Origin: Rhodanobacter sp. C03
GTDB taxonomy: Bacteria > Pseudomonadota > Gammaproteobacteria > Xanthomonadales > Rhodanobacteraceae
Length of the DNA stretch: 64,000 bases
Direction of reading: 5' to 3'
Assembly: GCF_002001175.1 (NCBI RefSeq)
Contig: NZ_MUNT01000006.1
Coordinates: forward strand, 496,001 to 560,000
Below the pieces are notes generated by a model. That model did no database searches. It had not been told where the DNA came from and saw only the letters and a list, made by a program, of their open reading frames with translations. The position numbers and the translations under genes are program-made. Positions 1 through 9,088 of this stretch are shown here, piece by piece; position 1 is the first letter of the stretch; each line of letters starts with the position of its first letter.

Positions 1-1
1 T

Positions 2-529
2 GCCGGCCACCTCAAAGGCTTGTGCGAACTGCTACGCACACAGCAGGATGATCCGGCCGCCAAGGTAGCCGAATTGGGTGCCACGCCGCCCAAGGCACGC
101 TGGCCGAAATGGCTGGCAGTGGGCCTCGTGCTGCTGGTGTTCGGCGCGATCGCCTGGGCGTTCCATCGCAATGCCGCGCTAGGCACCCAGGCACTCATTT
201 CATGGGTGCTGTTCACCGGTGGCTTCGCCGCACTTGGCGCGGTGGCCGCCGGCGGTCATCCGCTCAGTATCCTCGCGGCATTCATCGCCGCTCCGATCAA
301 GCCGTTCCGCCCTGGCATCCCCGCCGGCGGTATCAGTGCGATGGCCGAAGCCTGGGTGCGTCGCCCGCGCGTGGGCGACTTCGATACCTTGCGCGACGAC
401 ATCGTGCACTGGAGCGGCTGGTGGAAAAACCGCGTCGCACGCACACTACTGAACTTCTTCCTGGTCAGCGTAGGCACGATCATCGGCGAGTACAGCGCCG
501 GCATCCACATCTTCAAGAGCCTGATGTAG
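2..529 (+). CDS. TraB/PrgY-family protein, C-terminal part (5' end outside window)
   Basis: The reading frame is already open at base 2, so the gene starts outside the window and only about 175 C-terminal residues are present. The first residues (AGHLKGL) resemble the conserved AGH segment of TraB/GumN-like proteins. They are followed by two hydrophobic stretches (about residues 35-53 and 60-92) and the conserved hairpin-like segment with GGHPLS and FIAAPI, then an AMAEAWVRRP tail. These are typical of the membrane-embedded C-terminus of the bacterial and archaeal TraB family (PrgY in enterococcal pheromone signalling). Its biochemical role in Proteobacteria is unknown. The family call is fairly sure; the function is not. 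Confidence 0.8.
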   Translation, partial: AGHLKGLCELLRTQQDDPAAKVAELGATPPKARWPKWLAVGLVLLVFGAIAWAFHRNAALGTQALISWVLFTGGFAALGAVAAGGHPLSILAAFIAAPIKPFRPGIPAGGISAMAEAWVRRPRVGDFDTLRDDIVHWSGWWKNRVARTLLNFFLVSVGTIIGEYSAGIHIFKSLM

Positions 530-615
530 CACGCGCAGCACGCCGAGCTGAGATTGGCGCGCATGTTACGATTCGCACCGCTTGCAGACCCGCTTGCAAC
601 GCACTTCAACACCTG

Positions 616-702
616 GCCCGGGTGGCGAAACTGGTATACGCAAGGGACTTAAAATCCCTCGGCCGCAAGGCTATGCGGGTTCGACCCCCGCCCCGGGCAC
701 CA
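616..702 (+). tRNA. tRNA-Leu (anticodon TAA)
   Basis: The acceptor stem GCCCGGG (616-622) pairs with CCCGGGC (692-698). The discriminator is A and CCA is encoded. The anticodon stem AGGGA/TCCCT encloses loop CTTAAAA with anticodon TAA at 650-652. A long variable arm typical of tRNA-Leu and the T-loop GGTTCGACC are present. The gene is 87 nt including CCA and complete. Confidence 0.97.
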
Positions 703-819
703 ACACCTTCGGTACACCCTGCCTCGAATCGACAGGCAAGCAAGCCCATATCCCGATTTACCATAAGATAACGATCGTTTCAGCATGCTCTCCACCTTCC
801 AACCAACGTGGAGGTCGTC

Positions 820-1035
820 ATGGGAATTCTGGATACCTTGGGTGAAGTTGTGGGTGCCGTGGCTGCAGTCGAAGGCGCAGAAAAGCTCGATCCGAACGCT
901 GGCCTGCTGACCAAGGGCATTGCCGCCGTTGCCGGTTTCAAGGGCGCGGGTGCGCTCGAGTCGCTCGTCGGCAAGAAGGAAGGCGAGACGGAATCGACCG
1001 AAGCCGATGCGCAGGCTCCCGACGCGCAAGCCTGA
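820..1035 (+). CDS. small alanine/glycine-rich protein of unknown function (71 aa)
   Basis: The ATG at 820 is preceded by a strong ribosome-binding site GGAGG at 810-814; a GTG at 808 is less likely because it overlaps that site. The protein starts MGILDTLGEVVGAVAAVEG, has an amphipathic, Ala/Gly/Val-rich first half and an acidic tail rich in Glu, Asp and Ala. There are no cysteines and no clear signal peptide. A rho-independent terminator follows at once, so it appears to be a single-gene unit. I do not recognise a family. The good start signal, terminator and flanking tRNA support a real gene. Confidence 0.65.
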   Translation: MGILDTLGEVVGAVAAVEGAEKLDPNAGLLTKGIAAVAGFKGAGALESLVGKKEGETESTEADAQAPDAQA

Positions 1036-1055
1036 TACTACGTATCGATTGTCTC

Positions 1056-1092
1056 AGGGCCAGGCGCCTGCCAGCGGCTGGCCCTTTGTTTT
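1056..1092 (+). terminator. rho-independent terminator after the small orphan gene
   Basis: The stem AGGGCCAG (1056-1063) pairs with CTGGCCCT (1078-1085), followed by TTTGTTTT. It lies 20 nt after the stop of the 71-aa gene. Confidence 0.8.
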
Positions 1093-1182
1093 CTGGCGCA
1101 ACCGATAAGGCGCTGGGGCATGCGTAGCAAGCGAGTTGCCGCACATCAGGACAGTTTCGGTAATTCGGCGTGACTTCGTGCC

Positions 1183-3102
1183 TTATCGGTGCGAACTCCG
1201 CGTGTCACCAGGAAACCGGGCAATCGCTTGTTGCGCAGCCTCTTCGAATGAGTTCGCTACAAGATTGACCTCGGAAGTAACCACTACAGGCTCTTGCATT
1301 GCCAGCAGTTCCGGCAGAAGCACCGCAACGATGCACGCCTCGGGGAACCGGCGGCGCATCTGGATGGCCACCGAGTCTCCGTGTTCGCGCTCCATGCTCG
1401 GCGTGGCACTGACGATGTAGAGCATGGAAACCCCGCCTGGCGTCGCATCCGGTGGTGGCTCGGCCTCGAAGGCCTCGATGTCCTCGATCGAAAGATGGCG
1501 CCCGTCGATACTCAGGTCACGCAGGACGCGGGCCAGGATTTCGGTGGCCAGATCGTCGCTGCTGGATCCCAGCCCCACGCAAAGCACCACGGATCCCGGA
1601 GCTACCGCCAGCGGGCCTTGCCAGCGACCGCTGACGGCCTCGCGCTGTTGACGCAGGAGGCGGCCAAGATTGGTGTCGTCGAGTACGGAGGTATGTCGGT
1701 GCCAGCGGGATCGCTGGTGTGTTTCGCCGCCGAATGCTTCGAGGACTCGCACGATCGCGCCACGCGCCTTGACTTGCTGCTCCGGGCTGATGGCACCCTG
1801 CGCCAGATCGATGCGCGCGAGCTGCAACGCCGGCAACAGAACCGCGTCGCAGTAAGCGGCAAAGGATTTACGCTTCAGGAAAACGCGCGCACCCGCGATG
1901 ATCTCGTCGGCATCGCCGGAGAGAGCACGCTGGTAGAGCCGTTGCGGCATGGTCAGTGCCGGCGTGTCGCCCAGTAGGACGTCGAGCAGGTTCAGTGCCT
2001 TGACGTGGCGTCCGGCGACCACCAGGCACAAGGTCAATGGCGTCGACACAATCAACCCGACCGGCCCCCACAGCCAGCTCCAGAAGATCGCCGCCACCAC
2101 CACCGCCAGCGGCGATAGCCCGGTGGTGTGGCCATACAACTGCGGCTCCACCAGTTGTGCCGTGATGGTCTCGACGACGGCATACAGGCCGAGCGTCATC
2201 AGCATGAGCGACCAGCCAGGATCGACCGCCGCCGCGAGCAGCATGGCGAGCAGCGCGGCCAGCCAGACACCTACGTAAGGCACAAATCGCAGCACCGCCG
2301 TGAGGGTGGCCCACAGCGGTGCATCGGGAACACCGATGAGCGCCAGCCCGGCCCAGACCACCGCCCCGACACCGAAGTTGACCGAAAACTGCGAGACGAA
2401 GAATCGCGACAGGCGCTCGCCGGCGTCGTTGATCGCCGTTGTCGTCGCGCGCAGATCCGTGCCACCGGCCAGACGGATGAAACGATCCCGCAAGGACTCA
2501 TGTTCGAGCAGAACGAAAACGAGGACGACCAGCACGATGCCGGTGGTCTGCAATGGAACCCAGATCGAGGCAAGGATGCGCGTGATCACCGTTATCGGGT
2601 CCGTGATTACTGGATGCGCTTCCACGGGAGTCACACTTGTCGAAGCAGCCACGCCTCGTTGAGGATTGGCCGGTGCCGCCGGCACGCCGGTATCACGATC
2701 CTCGAACTGGCTCATCACCCGGCCGGCCTCGCCCTGCATCGCTTCCATGCGGCCGATGGTCATGGCGCGCAGCGTCTGTGCCTTGGCGTGGATCGTTACC
2801 TCGTATTGCGGAAGGCTCCTGGCCAGGTGAACTACCTGCGAGCCGATCACGCCCGCCAGTCCCATCAGGAACAGCGCCAGCGCCAGCACGGCGATAAGCA
2901 CGGATGTCGTATGACCGAGTCCGATCCGGCGCAGCCCGCGTATCGATGGAGCGATCAGCAGGCTCAGGATCAACGCGAGGGTGATCGGAACCAGTACTTC
3001 CCTGCCGAAATACAGCAAAGCCAGCACCGTGGCACTGGCCATGATGGTGATCGCATGATGGCCTGCCGAGGTGACCGGCAACGGATCAGACCCGGACGAC
3101 AT
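1183..3102 (-). CDS. AI-2E/PerM-family membrane protein with a long cytoplasmic C-terminal extension
   Basis: The 639-aa protein has hydrophobic segments at its N-terminus and in the middle. The region with FVPYVGVWLAALLAM and the GPVGLIVSTPLT segment is typical of the AI-2E transporter family (PF01594). Family members are membrane transporters or exporters; autoinducer-2 export is proven for only a few. The last roughly 270 residues, after the membrane part, are an extra soluble region with an alternating beta/alpha character (VVLCVGLGSSSDD, MLYIVSATPS, CIVAVLLPELL). I chose the ATG at 3102 because GAGGAG lies 8 nt upstream; an in-frame start at 3177 lacks such a site. It is transcribed alone and its substrate is unknown. 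Confidence 0.85.
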   Translation of the reverse strand: MSSGSDPLPVTSAGHHAITIMASATVLALLYFGREVLVPITLALILSLLIAPSIRGLRRIGLGHTTSVLIAVLALALFLMGLAGVIGSQVVHLARSLPQYEVTIHAKAQTLRAMTIGRMEAMQGEAGRVMSQFEDRDTGVPAAPANPQRGVAASTSVTPVEAHPVITDPITVITRILASIWVPLQTTGIVLVVLVFVLLEHESLRDRFIRLAGGTDLRATTTAINDAGERLSRFFVSQFSVNFGVGAVVWAGLALIGVPDAPLWATLTAVLRFVPYVGVWLAALLAMLLAAAVDPGWSLMLMTLGLYAVVETITAQLVEPQLYGHTTGLSPLAVVVAAIFWSWLWGPVGLIVSTPLTLCLVVAGRHVKALNLLDVLLGDTPALTMPQRLYQRALSGDADEIIAGARVFLKRKSFAAYCDAVLLPALQLARIDLAQGAISPEQQVKARGAIVRVLEAFGGETHQRSRWHRHTSVLDDTNLGRLLRQQREAVSGRWQGPLAVAPGSVVLCVGLGSSSDDLATEILARVLRDLSIDGRHLSIEDIEAFEAEPPPDATPGGVSMLYIVSATPSMEREHGDSVAIQMRRRFPEACIVAVLLPELLAMQEPVVVTSEVNLVANSFEEAAQQAIARFPGDTRSSHR

Positions 3103-3292
3103 GAAACGACTCCTCGCCTGTGTGGTTTGTGCTGCCGAAATCTTCAAGCGGCCGACATGCGTTTCATGCAACCGCACCCAGTGCGCGACATCGATGCACC
3201 CTGGTCTTGTTCATATCCTAGCCGCATGTGCTGAGCAACAGTTGCCGCGCGATCCAGTTACCTCTGTGCCCCGTTGCACAGAACAGCATGAA

Positions 3293-4324
3293 TCATCTGC
3301 GGGAGAACGCCCTGCCCGGTTCATCGACACCGCCCCGTATCAGCTCGGAAAAATTGTCATCGGGCCTGCTGTTCCTTGCCCGATCGGTAATGCGGCCACG
3401 TCGCCGCCATTCGTCGATCGGCACACTTCGATCCAGTGCACCTACCTTGTAGAGATATTCCGGCAGATAGCCGGTCAGCAGCAAACGGATGTCCCGCGGC
3501 AGGCCCGGTTCGATCTGCCGGGCCATGCGGTAGACAATGGTGGTGCAGTTCGAAGTGATCGTGTTGTAGAACGCCGGCGTGACGGCCAGTTTGTCCGCCG
3601 CATGCACGTAGGAGAGGAACAACGCGCGCATGGCAGCCTTGTCCATGCGCAGGGGATACAGGTAATCGTCCTCGCCGCGCACGTTGGTGCGCACGCGGAT
3701 GATGTCGCGCTCGTCGGCGGCGATCAGGATGGTTTCGAATTGCTTGAAGAAACCGCCGATCGCCGAGTACTGCTGACCGCGCTTCTTGCGGATCTCCACC
3801 GAAAAGACCACGTGGCTGCCGTCGTCGAAGCCGAAGGAGATCATCGCGTGCGCGATCGCCGCGCTGCCCCAGTACGACAGCACGGCATCGGCTGATGCCA
3901 GATGATCCAGATCGTAGTGCCGGGTTTCCCAGCGCGCGTCATAGTCATCATCGCTGCGCCAGCTGAAGTCGCGCACATTGTTCAAGGTGACCTGGTTGCC
4001 TGCCACTGTGCCGGTGAGCAGACGGGATACGTCGTCTGCCCAGATCCGCTGATTGGACGGCGCGATGCTGGCCCACCAGAGCAGCAGTGCTGCATAGGCC
4101 ACCGCGTAGAGGCCAAGCGGAAGCCAGCTGCGCCGGTTGATCGCGAGAGTGAGCAGCACGATGACGCCGGCCACCCAGATCGCGCTGCCGATCGAGCGCG
4201 CGATCAGGTTGCCCGGCAGCTGGTACCAGAGCGCAAGCGCACCCCACGCGCCGGAGCAGAACGTGACCAGCGCCATCACGGCGATCAATGCCATCCTGCC
4301 GATCATCCAGAGCTTCTTTGCCAT
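3293..4324 (-). CDS. DUF4105 (Lnb N-terminal periplasmic domain-like) membrane protein
   Basis: The 343-aa protein starts MAKKLWMIGRM with three hydrophobic segments in the first 95 residues, followed by a soluble domain. That domain contains HAMISFGF, VVFSVEIRKKRG and TITSNCTTIVYRMARQI, the conserved core of DUF4105 (PF13387). The Asn-Cys pair in TSNCTT is the most conserved point of the family and suggests a papain-like or amidase-like active site facing the periplasm. The start at 4324 has GGGAACGAG just upstream; the longer frame to 4432 would add a non-membrane extension. It is divergent from the lipoprotein hydrolase at 4502. No substrate can be given. Confidence 0.8.
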   Translation of the reverse strand: MAKKLWMIGRMALIAVMALVTFCSGAWGALALWYQLPGNLIARSIGSAIWVAGVIVLLTLAINRRSWLPLGLYAVAYAALLLWWASIAPSNQRIWADDVSRLLTGTVAGNQVTLNNVRDFSWRSDDDYDARWETRHYDLDHLASADAVLSYWGSAAIAHAMISFGFDDGSHVVFSVEIRKKRGQQYSAIGGFFKQFETILIAADERDIIRVRTNVRGEDDYLYPLRMDKAAMRALFLSYVHAADKLAVTPAFYNTITSNCTTIVYRMARQIEPGLPRDIRLLLTGYLPEYLYKVGALDRSVPIDEWRRRGRITDRARNSRPDDNFSELIRGGVDEPGRAFSRR

Positions 4325-4501
4325 CTCGTTCCCGCCAGGTCGGCCAATGATCCAAGCGTGCCGCTTTGGCCGCGCGAAGACAACGCACAGCCAAAGTATG
4401 CTCCGTGGCTGGCAGCCGGCTTCAGTCGCCATGGGAGTCGTCGCGATGATCCACCATGGCTACAATCCGGCAACCACCCGGCTGAATGGACAGGACGCAG
4501 C

Positions 4502-6397
4502 ATGAAACGTGGAACGCGCGCCAGGATCACGCGATGCGTCGCCCTCGCCATGCTGCTCTGCCTTAACGCCTGCGCGATGGTCGGGGTGAGCCGCGTCAAG
4601 ACGCACGACTACGTCAACGAGCGGCGTGCCGATGTGATCGGTGCCAACCGCCTGAGCGACCGCACGGTGCAGGCGCTCAACGTGGTGGCGCTGACCGTCG
4701 ACAGCTGCCAGCGCGAATTCACCACCTGCACGGATACCGTCGTGCACTCGCCGGGACTGAATGACGAGCAGCGGTTGTCCGCGCTCAGCGAGCTGTGGCT
4801 GGGCAAGGCGATCAGGACCGATCATGCCAAGGCCGGCACCGCGATGGAGGATCAGACCCTCGATGCGTTCCTGCAGTCCGCGCGCTATGCCTACGCCTAC
4901 CTGTTCTACACCGCGCGCGCGCCGGCCGATCGCGCCTTCGCGCTGCGCCAGGTGCAGGTGATCGGGTTCTACAACTTTGCCGTGCAGCGCGCGGTGAGCC
5001 GCTTCTTCCAGGAACTGCCGCAGCTGGGCACGCAGTGGACGCAGACCACGTTGGCCGGCTGGACGGTGATGCGCCCGCAGAGCGACCTGCGGCTGGCTGA
5101 CAATGCGCGTGTGCCGAACGAGTTGATTCCTGCGGCCGATCTGCGCTTCAAGGGCCTGCGCAACGTCTACCAGCGCGACGGTTTCGGTTCGGATTTCGTT
5201 GCCGTGACACCACCGGAAGCACCGGACGACGATGTGCCATGGCGCGAACCCGACTACGCATCGATGACCGGTGCGCTGGTCTTCGACGGCACCACGCTGG
5301 ACGAGGTGCTGGCCACGAGGCAGGTGCGGCTGCTGGTCCGGGATCCCTATCGCGACGACACCATCACGGTCGGTGGCCGCACCGTGCCGCTGGGCGCCAA
5401 CTTCACCGCCGCTTATGGCATCTGGCTGGCACGCTCGGGCTTCGCGAGCCAGTCGATCCGTTCCCTGCTCGGCCGCGAGGGCGGCATCACCACAGCACGC
5501 GTGCTGATGATGCAGCCGTACGATCCCGACCGCCTGACCGTAGTGATGCTGCATGGACTGGGCAGCAGCCCGGAGGCGTGGATCAATGTGTCGAACGAGG
5601 TCATGGGTGACGAGGAGCTGCGCCGTAACTATCAGGTCTGGGAGATCTACTACCCCACCAATGCACCGGTTGCGGTCAACCTCGCCAATATCCGCAAGGC
5701 ACTGGATGCCACGCTGCGGCACTTCGATCCGTCCGGCCGCGCACGCGCATCGCAGAACATGGTGCTGATCGGGCACAGCATGGGCGGCCTCATCGCGCGC
5801 CTGCTGGTGTCATCCAGCGGTGACAAGCTGTGGAGCCTGGTGCCGGCGCGTGCGAACCTGTCGCCGGCGAAACGCGCCAGGCTGCATGAACGGCTCGCGC
5901 CCTATCTGCAGTTCACGCCGATGCCACAGGTGACCCGCGCTGTCTTCCTGGCCACGCCACATCGCGGTACGCCCTACGCCCAGCACCGGCTGGCTCGCTG
6001 GATCGGCAATCTGGTCCGCCTGCCCGTCAGCGTGTTGAAGGAAATGGCCAGCCTGTCCGACCTGCTGAAGGACGATAGCAACAAGGGTTCGCCGCTGCGC
6101 ATACCCAACAGCATCGACAACCTCAGCGATACAGATCCGTTCATCGTCGCCGCCGCTAACCTGCCGGTATCGCCACACGTGCGCTATCACACCATTGTCG
6201 GCGTCTACAAATCGAAGGGAACACTGCAGGACAGCGACGACGGCGTGGTGCCCTACAAGAGCTCGCACCTGGATGGCGCCGACTCCGAACTCGCCGTCCC
6301 CTCATGGCACAGCGTGCAGGAAACGCCGGCCGCGATTCTGGAATTGCGCAGGATCCTCCGGCTGCACGTCGCGGCACTGCAGGAAACCCATAAATAG
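4502..6397 (+). CDS. lipoprotein alpha/beta hydrolase (putative esterase/lipase)
   Basis: This is a 631-aa protein with a lipoprotein signal peptide: a basic start MKRGTRARI, a hydrophobic core and lipobox LNAC with Cys at about residue 24. Export and lipidation are therefore likely. The C-terminal half is an alpha/beta hydrolase: VVMLHGLGSSPEAW gives the HG oxyanion motif, GHSMGG carries the nucleophile Ser426, and a downstream DDGVVPYKSSH plus PSWHSVQ supply acid and histidine candidates. The N-terminal 300 residues are of unknown fold. The frame is open far upstream to 3902, but the ATG at 4502 is the only start giving a signal peptide. The substrate is unknown; esters or phospholipids are typical for the superfamily. 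Confidence 0.85.
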   Translation: MKRGTRARITRCVALAMLLCLNACAMVGVSRVKTHDYVNERRADVIGANRLSDRTVQALNVVALTVDSCQREFTTCTDTVVHSPGLNDEQRLSALSELWLGKAIRTDHAKAGTAMEDQTLDAFLQSARYAYAYLFYTARAPADRAFALRQVQVIGFYNFAVQRAVSRFFQELPQLGTQWTQTTLAGWTVMRPQSDLRLADNARVPNELIPAADLRFKGLRNVYQRDGFGSDFVAVTPPEAPDDDVPWREPDYASMTGALVFDGTTLDEVLATRQVRLLVRDPYRDDTITVGGRTVPLGANFTAAYGIWLARSGFASQSIRSLLGREGGITTARVLMMQPYDPDRLTVVMLHGLGSSPEAWINVSNEVMGDEELRRNYQVWEIYYPTNAPVAVNLANIRKALDATLRHFDPSGRARASQNMVLIGHSMGGLIARLLVSSSGDKLWSLVPARANLSPAKRARLHERLAPYLQFTPMPQVTRAVFLATPHRGTPYAQHRLARWIGNLVRLPVSVLKEMASLSDLLKDDSNKGSPLRIPNSIDNLSDTDPFIVAAANLPVSPHVRYHTIVGVYKSKGTLQDSDDGVVPYKSSHLDGADSELAVPSWHSVQETPAAILELRRILRLHVAALQETHK

Positions 6398-6414
6398 CTC
6401 GTGTGGAGAGCGAT

Positions 6415-8199
6415 TCATGTAGGAGCGCTGCTGTTGACGACACACTTGCCTGTCGATAGATCGACCACGGCACTCTCCTTGAACGATGTCGCAGGTCCGC
6501 ATTTTCCGGCAACCGTCGTAACGAGGTTGTTGCCGATGTTCAGGCATTGGTCCGCGATCACCGCCACGCCGGGTCGATGCGATACGACGATCAGGATCGT
6601 CTGCGGCAGGCGGCGTTTCAGCGCTGAGAGAACCACGATCTCGGAGGCGGCATCGAGCGCACTTGTGGCCTCATCCAGCAAGGCGAGGAACGGCTGCCGC
6701 AGGATGACCTGGGCCAGCAGCAGCCGTTGCAACTCGCCTCCAGAAAGCCGGCTCGACGAGCTGTGCAGTGCCGTGTCGAGTCCGTGCTGCGAACTCGCCA
6801 ATCGCTTGTCGAGCCCCACGTCCGTCAACACGCCGCGCAGCATCTCATCGGTGGCTTCGGGCGCCGTCCACAACAGACACTCGCGTACGGAATGCTGCCA
6901 GGGCCGGACACTCTGGCTGACGTAGGCACCATGCCGGACGAGCTCGCGGTACTCGTCAAAACCGATGATCCGTTCACCGGCGCGGGCTACAAAAGCCTCG
7001 GGCGTCATCATGCCGGCCAGAACGTCGACCAGGCTGCTCTTGCCGATGCCGGAGTCGCCCGAAATCAGGGTCAGCTCGCCGGGCACCAGAACCAGGTCGT
7101 CGACATCGAGACCGGTCGCTTGCGGTATCAACCGCATCCGCTCGATATGCAGCGCATCGTTGGAGGTCGTCTTGCGCGACAACGCAACCGACGAGCGGTC
7201 GGGATCGAGGTGCATGTATCGCTGCCACAGTTCGAAGGCCGGAGCGGCCGAACGCAGCTGCTGAAAACTCTGCCGGGTCGACACCAGATAAGGCAGCAGG
7301 CGTCCTAGCAACAAGCACACCGCGATGAGCGACGGCTGATCGATGCCGTGCCAGCGATGGGCGAGTACGAAGACCGCCGCGATCCCTACCGCCGCCAGCA
7401 GTTCGAGCATCAGCCGGCCGGAGGCCACCAGCTCCAGCTGGCGTCGATAACCGTGGCACAGTCGCGCGGAAATGGCGCCGTAACTGGCTTTCTCCACATC
7501 TTCCTTTTCGAACGAGCGGACGTGACGCAGGCGCCGGGGAAAATCCTCGCTGTGCCAGAACAGTCGTGTCATGTCCACGACGTACTGACGGCTGACCAGC
7601 GATTGCTCACGACCATAGGCACGCGAGGTCAACAGCCCGAGACCCGCGAGCAGAGGTGCCGCCAGCATCAGTGGCGGCGATACCCAGAACGCAAATCCGA
7701 GACTGACCGCAGCGGTGACGCCGGCGATCAGCAATTGCTGCAGGGCGCTGAAGCCCTGCACGATGAGTTCGACGTTATGGGTGAGGACGTTGGCGATCTC
7801 CGCGGACGTCGAATCCGCCAGTGACGTCAAGCGAGCATCGATCAGGCGCGCATGAACCCGGCGGCGCAGGCTCAGGCCGTAACGACCCACCAGGCGCGCT
7901 CCCAGGCGCGCCGCCTGCCAACGCAACAAGGCGAAGGCAGCCATCGCGGCGGCGAAGATGGCTGCCTGCATTTCGACGCTGCGGCCTGCGTCGAACAGCA
8001 CGCTGCCGAACGGCAGCGTGTGCCCCGGCTGGACCAGCGGCACCAGCAGCACCGCCGCAAGACTGCCGACAAACGCAGCACCCAATGACAGCACGACATA
8101 TGCCGCCGTTTCCGCCAGCTCGACGCCCGTAAGCGTGCGTACAAGCGAACGCAACAGGTCGTGGGCTCGATCGGGTGCTGGCGACGGCTCGCCTGGCAT
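6415..8199 (-). CDS. ABC transporter, fused permease and ATPase (export type)
   Basis: The 594-aa protein has six predicted membrane segments in the first 330 residues followed by a nucleotide-binding domain. That domain shows Walker A (SGDSGIGKSS), signature LSGGE, Walker B (LALLDEATSALD) and the H-loop VSHRPG. This is the half-transporter layout of exporters such as MsbA, CydCD and peptide exporters; it probably acts as a homodimer in the inner membrane. The substrate cannot be read from sequence. It lies downstream of the HPr-kinase-like and peroxiredoxin genes but has its own copy of the shared GCAACC-N16-GCACTT element about 105 nt upstream. This suggests co-regulation with the glycan operons. 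Confidence 0.88.
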   Translation of the reverse strand: MPGEPSPAPDRAHDLLRSLVRTLTGVELAETAAYVVLSLGAAFVGSLAAVLLVPLVQPGHTLPFGSVLFDAGRSVEMQAAIFAAAMAAFALLRWQAARLGARLVGRYGLSLRRRVHARLIDARLTSLADSTSAEIANVLTHNVELIVQGFSALQQLLIAGVTAAVSLGFAFWVSPPLMLAAPLLAGLGLLTSRAYGREQSLVSRQYVVDMTRLFWHSEDFPRRLRHVRSFEKEDVEKASYGAISARLCHGYRRQLELVASGRLMLELLAAVGIAAVFVLAHRWHGIDQPSLIAVCLLLGRLLPYLVSTRQSFQQLRSAAPAFELWQRYMHLDPDRSSVALSRKTTSNDALHIERMRLIPQATGLDVDDLVLVPGELTLISGDSGIGKSSLVDVLAGMMTPEAFVARAGERIIGFDEYRELVRHGAYVSQSVRPWQHSVRECLLWTAPEATDEMLRGVLTDVGLDKRLASSQHGLDTALHSSSSRLSGGELQRLLLAQVILRQPFLALLDEATSALDAASEIVVLSALKRRLPQTILIVVSHRPGVAVIADQCLNIGNNLVTTVAGKCGPATSFKESAVVDLSTGKCVVNSSAPT

Positions 8200-8304
8200 C
8201 TTTACGAACTCACGCTGCTGGCCGGCAGCATGGGCCGCAGCTTCGATGACACTTCATGGCGATTCAGAACGGCGTTACTCCCGGGCCCGATTTCCCATGT
8301 CGGT

Positions 8305-8332
8305 AAGTGCGTCCGCCAGAACAAAAGGTTGC
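8305..8332 (-). promoter_or_regulatory. shared ECF-like promoter motif, copy 1 (ABC exporter)
   Basis: On the minus strand GCAACC (8332-8327) is followed after exactly 16 nt by GCACTT (8310-8305). It lies in the gap between the peroxiredoxin stop and the ABC transporter start and points at the transporter. The first block continues as TTTT, as in most other copies. Promoter function is inferred from repetition with constant spacing. Confidence 0.7.
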
Positions 8333-8417
8333 GCGCCGCCGGCAACCGTCGAGCGGTGACGTGGAGCTTCCATTCGGCGTTTGACCAGCGACCGTCGCCC
8401 TTCCGGGATCGAACCTG

Positions 8418-9044
8418 CTACGGCGTCTTGCCTGCCTGCAGGTCTTGCACGATGGCCAGCGACCGCTTCACATGCTCGTCCGGTCGAAGGTGATCCGTTT
8501 CCGAAGAGAGCGTGGTGACAATCTTGCCGTTGCTGCCGATGACGAAGGTCGTGCGCGAGATGAAGGCATGATCGATCGCCTCGCCACGCACATCGTTCAT
8601 TCCAGACTGTGCTGCGACGGTCTTCAGGTCATAGGAAAGCGCGACTTTGAGATCGGCATCGGAGGCGACCGGAAACTTGCCGGCGCAGTATTTCGGGTCC
8701 GCCGAGAAGGCGTTGAGGCGTCCGATGCTGTCGGCCGATACGCCGATGATGGTCGCTCCGGCCGCGTCGAACTTTTCCCGGTTGGCCGCAAAGGTGTGCG
8801 CCTCGAGATCACAGCCTCCCGTGTAGGCCGACGGGTAGAAGTACACCACCACCGGTCCCTTCTTGAGCGCGTCGGCGAGGGAGAAGGTAAAGGCCTTGCC
8901 TGCCTGGCTGGCCTGGGCCGTGAATGTGGGTGCCGTGACACCCGGTCCGAGTGCGGCAAAAGCCGGCATTGCCGAAGCCAGCGCCATCAGCGCACCCACT
9001 GCCATCGTTCCTGCAAGACGCTTTTTCATTTTCACGACCCTCAT
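8418..9044 (-). CDS. exported peroxiredoxin (AhpC/TSA, Bcp-like)
   Basis: This 208-aa thioredoxin-fold protein begins with a Sec signal peptide (MRVVKMKKRLAG, a hydrophobic core, then AMPAFA). VVVYFYPSAYTGGC holds the likely peroxidatic Cys in the usual YTxGC context, and the ATIIGVSADS and KFPVASDAD segments match the AhpC/Bcp fold. It should reduce hydroperoxides in the periplasm. The ATG at 9044 is chosen for the very strong upstream AGGAGGT. It follows the HPr-kinase-like gene by 44 nt on the same strand, so the two probably share a transcript. Its place in a surface-glycan region may reflect oxidative chemistry nearby, but that is inference. Confidence 0.85.
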   Translation of the reverse strand: MRVVKMKKRLAGTMAVGALMALASAMPAFAALGPGVTAPTFTAQASQAGKAFTFSLADALKKGPVVVYFYPSAYTGGCDLEAHTFAANREKFDAAGATIIGVSADSIGRLNAFSADPKYCAGKFPVASDADLKVALSYDLKTVAAQSGMNDVRGEAIDHAFISRTTFVIGSNGKIVTTLSSETDHLRPDEHVKRSLAIVQDLQAGKTP

Positions 9045-9088
9045 GAAGTGACCTCCTCTCAGTGTGCCATCGGATGCGATCGGCGACA

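Noticed and set aside
4470..4497. GCAACC just upstream of the lipoprotein hydrolase start
   Set aside because: The second block at the right spacing reads AGGACG, so it does not match the shared motif.
3902..4501. N-terminal extension of the lipoprotein hydrolase frame by 200 residues
   Set aside because: That part is antisense to the DUF4105 gene and would bury the lipoprotein signal peptide at residue 201.
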